15,211 nucleotides of DNA from an uncultured Collinsella sp. (GTDB lineage Bacteria > Actinomycetota > Coriobacteriia > Coriobacteriales > Coriobacteriaceae). The translations under genes and the position numbers were made by a program. The stretch covers positions 1 to 15,211 of the forward strand of contig CABSNH010000027.1 of NCBI GenBank assembly GCA_902478985.1, given 5' to 3'. A model generated the notes under the pieces. The model made no database searches. It saw only the letters and a list, made by a program, of their open reading frames with translations, and was not told where the DNA came from. This document shows, in pieces, positions 12,248 to 15,211 of the stretch. Within the stretch, counting starts at the first letter, position 1. Each line of letters opens with the position of its first letter.

Positions 12248-15195
12248 ATGCAGGCAGATTCCGCTCAGCAGCAGGGCCTTTATCGCCCCGAATTCGACCA
12301 CGATGCATGCGGCATCGGCGCGCTTGCCGATATCAACGGTGAGCGCCATCACCAGATCCTGGACGACGCACTGTCCATTCTGGTCAACTTGGAGCACCGC
12401 GGCGGCACGGGACTCGAGAAGAACACCGGCGACGGCGCCGGCATCCTGTTCCAGGTTCCGCATCACTTTTTCCGTAAAGAGGCTCAAAAGTGTGGCCAGA
12501 TTCTGCCGGCAGAGGGCGACTATGGCGTGGCCATGCTGTTCTTCCCGCAGGACGACAAGGGCGTAGAGGATGCCCGTCGCGTGTTTGAGGAGGGCTGCGC
12601 CGAGGCCGGCGTGCCGCTGCTCTTTTGGCGCGAGGTGCCGGTCGATCCGCACGACCTGGGTGAGACGGCCCGCGCCTGCATGCCTACTATCCTGCAGGCC
12701 TTCCTGGGCCGTCCGGACGACACGCCGGCAGGTGACTCCTTTGAGCGTCGCCTGTACGTGTGCCGCCGCACCATCGAGAAGAAGGCCGACGCCGAGTTTG
12801 CCCTGCGCGACAAGATCTTCTACGTGTGCTCCATGAGCTCGCGCACCATCGTGTACAAGGGCATGCTGGTCGCCACGCAGATGCGCCGCTTCTTCATTGA
12901 TCTCAACGACGCCGCCGTCAAAACGGCCGTGGCGCTCGTCCACTCGCGCTACTCCACCAACACCACGCCCAGCTGGGAGCGCGCGCACCCCAACCGCTTT
13001 ATCATTCACAACGGCGAGATCAACACCCTCAAGGGCAACGTCAACTGGATCCGCGCTCGCGAACCCAACCTGTACAGTCCCGTGCTGCAGCACGATCTTG
13101 AGCGCGTGATGCCCATCATCAACCGCGAGGGTTCCGACTCCGCGATTCTGGACAATGTGCTCGAGTTTTTGGTCATGAACGGCCGTCCGCTCACGCGTGC
13201 CGCATCCATGCTGCTGCCCGAGCCGTGGGACCACAACGACAGTCTGAGCGAGGAGCGCCGCGCCTACGATGCCTACCAGTCCATGCTCATGGAGCCGTGG
13301 GACGGCCCGGCGGCCATCGCCTTTACCGACGGTCGCACGCTGGGCGCCGCCCTCGACCGTAACGGCCTGCGCCCCGCCCGCTACTATGTGACGCGCGACG
13401 GTCGCTTTATGCTGGCAAGCGAGGTGGGCACCATCGAGGTGAGCCCCGAGAACATCCTGACGAGCGGCTGTCTGGGGCCGGGCCAGATGCTCGAGGTCGA
13501 CTTTGCCCGCGGCCGCGTGATCTACAACGACGAGCTGCGCGCCCGTTACGCCAAGGAAAAGCCCTACCGTGATTGGATTGCCGAGGAGACGCTGACCGTT
13601 GACGCGCTCGATGAGCCCGTTGCGGCAACGCCCGCCGAGGACGCCGAGGTGCCCGCCGCCGTGCGTATGGCCAAGCTCGGCTACCACTGGGATGACGTTG
13701 ACGAGGTCGTGCGTCCCATGGCCCAGCAGGGCAAGGCCCCGCTCGCCTCGATGGGCATCGATGCGCCGCTGGCCTGCCTGTCCAAGAAGACGCGCTCGTT
13801 CTTCGATTACTTCTATCAGCTGTTCGCCCAGGTCACGAATCCGCCGATCGATGCCCTGCGCGAGCATATGGTCACCTCGACCACGCTCTACCTGGGCAAC
13901 CACGGCAACCTGCTCGAGGACTCCCGCACGGCCTGCCAGCTGGTTCGCTTGGAGCGCCCGCTGCTGAGCGAGGAGGAGTTCGACCGCATCTGCGCCATCG
14001 ACCGCGTGGGCTTTAAGACCTGCCGTTTCCGCGCTGTGTACCGCCGCGATGCCGGCGAGGGCGCGCTGCAGGCTGCGCTCAAGCAGCTTGCAGAGGACGT
14101 TGAGGCTGCGGTCCGCGACGGCGTGAACATCGTGGTGCTGAGCGATCGTGCCGCTGCGGGCGAGGTGCCCGCGCCGTCGCTGCTCGCCGTGGGCTGCGTG
14201 CACAATCACCTGATCCGCGCCGGCGTGCGCACCTTTGCCGATATCGTGGTGGAGTGCGGCGATGCTGTGTCTCCGCACGACTTTGCGGCGCTGGTGGGCT
14301 ACTCCGCGAGCGGCATCTATCCGTACAACGCACATGCGTGCATTCGCGACTTGGCGGCACGCGGCGATTTGGACGTGACGGCCGAGCAGGGCATCGCCAA
14401 CTACAATAAGGCTGCGACCGCCGGCATCGTCTCCATCATGTCCAAGATGGGCATCTCCACGGTGCAGAGCTACCACTCTGCGCAGATCTTCGAGGCCGTG
14501 GGCTTTACGGCGGAGTTCGTCAACGCGTACTTTGCCGGCACGGTGAGCCGTGTGGGCGGTATGGGTGTCGAGGACGTTGAGCGCGAGCAGAATGAGCGCT
14601 ATGACGCCGCGCTTGCCATCCTTAAGAGTCCGGCTCCCGATCAGCTGCCCACACTGGGCCTGACCAAGTGGCGCCCGTTCGGTGGCGAAGATCACCTGGT
14701 CGACCCTCAGACCGTCTACCTGCTGCAGACCGCCTGCCGTGAGGACAGCTACGACACCTTTAAGGAGTACAGCGCCCGCCTGCACCGCACCGGTCGTGCC
14801 GTGCGCCTGCGCGACCTGCTCGACTTTAATGCCAGCGGCCGCACGCCGGTTTCGCTCGACGAGGTGGAGCCCGCGCTCAATATCGTCCGCCGCTTTAACA
14901 CCGGCGCCATGTCGTACGGTTCCATCAGCAAAGAGGCACACGAGTGCATGGCCATTGCCATGAACCGCCTGCACGGCCGTTCCAACTCGGGCGAGGGCGG
15001 CGAGGATTCGCGTCGCGAGACCCCGCTGGCCAACGGCGACTCCAAGAACTCCGCGATCAAGCAGGTGGCAAGTGCGCGCTTTGGCGTGACGAGCCGCTAC
15101 CTGTGCAGTGCCTTCGAGATTCAAATTAAGATGGCCCAGGGCGCCAAGCCCGGCGAGGGCGGCCACCTGCCCGGCAAGAAGGTCTACCCGTGGAT
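12248..15195 (+). CDS. gltB: Glutamate synthase large subunit (3' truncated by contig end)
   Basis: GOGAT large subunit transfers the glutamine amide to 2-oxoglutarate. The frame is open from ATG 12248 for 982 codons without a stop until the adapter, about two thirds of the usual 1,500 residues. The class-II glutaminase domain (about 21-430) begins at Cys21 (DHDACGIGALAD), the catalytic nucleophile; residues 1-20 are probably a propeptide. It contains NLEHRGGTGLEKNTGDGAG, HSRYSTNTTPSWERAHPNR, HNGEINTLKGN, REGSDSAILDN and LDRNGLRPARYY. A central domain (about 480-780) includes YSASGIYPYNA and NYNKAATAGIVSIMSKMGIST. The FMN domain has just begun (FNTGAMSYGSISKEAHECMA, NRLHGRSNSGEGGEDSRR, GAKPGEGGHLPGKKV). 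The rest of the FMN barrel, the 3Fe-4S cysteines and the C-terminal domain are missing only because the contig ends. AGGGGAGG is 6 nt before the start. Confidence 0.97.
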
Positions 15196-15211
15196 CTGTC
15201 TCTTATACACA
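15196..15211 (-). other. Nextera mosaic end at the 3' contig end
   Basis: CTGTCTCTTATACACA is the reverse complement of the Tn5 mosaic end seen at 27-45, missing its last three bases. It is adapter readthrough, not genome. The gltB frame should be considered cut at 15195. Confidence 0.95.

Noticed and set aside
12224..15166. Uninterrupted minus-strand open frame of 980 codons
   Set aside because: It is antisense to gltB, whose plus-strand frame has every glutamate synthase motif. The antisense product is low-complexity, His/Arg/Ala/Val-rich, as expected from G/C-ending codons read backwards.

Overview
The window looks like one complete assembly contig rather than an excised piece of a chromosome. 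Illumina Nextera adapter sequence is fused to both ends (1-45 and 15196-15211), so the genuine genomic DNA is about 46-15195. The DNA is GC-rich, with short intergenic gaps, strong GGAGG-type ribosome binding sites and occasional GTG/TTG starts. Gene content is anaerobe-like: a rubredoxin, a flavin reductase, an Nramp metal transporter and an N-acetylmuramic acid PTS. From overall protein character I infer a gut actinobacterium of the Coriobacteriia, most likely Collinsella or a relative. No 16S rRNA is present to prove this.

Layout. (1) 47-316 is the C-terminal S1 domain of RNase R, cut off by the contig end. (2) 493-1784 holds a Hin/Gin-type serine recombinase behind an inverted repeat, then a VanZ-family membrane protein. 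(3) 1989-6432 is a MurNAc catabolic cluster: an RpiR/MurR-type regulator, MurQ etherase, a MurP-type PTS EIIBC, and a DUF871/MupG-type 6-phospho-muramidase. Together they would import a MurNAc-containing sugar (MurNAc or MurNAc-GlcNAc) as its 6-phosphate, split the disaccharide (MupG) and remove the lactyl ether to give GlcNAc-6-P (MurQ). A terminator lies between murP and mupG. (4) 6525-7457 has a small ArsC/Spx-like protein and a convergent unrecognised minus-strand gene, separated by a five-copy palindromic repeat cluster. (5) 7661-7939 is a tRNA-Gln(CUG)/tRNA-Glu(CUC) unit with its own promoter and terminator. (6) 7997-9374 is a TPR protein overlapping smpB. (7) 9581-10316 is a flavin reductase followed by a short rubredoxin-like protein missed by ordinary ORF length cut-offs; the pair resembles a split high-molecular-weight rubredoxin. 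(8) 10468-11724 (minus strand) is an Nramp/MntH transporter. (9) 11847-12063 is a striking tandem array of three palindromes with an exact 80-bp period. (10) 12248-15195 is the N-terminal two thirds of glutamate synthase large subunit (gltB), running off the contig end.

The most unusual content is non-coding. Three unrelated families of palindromic repeats (6889-7030, 9387-9453, 11847-12063 plus a half copy at 10423) occupy the intergenic spaces of this one 15-kb piece. No new multi-gene defence or mobile system is convincingly present. The best candidates for something undescribed are the 80-bp-period array around mntH, the recombinase with its upstream dyad, and the split flavin reductase/rubredoxin pair.
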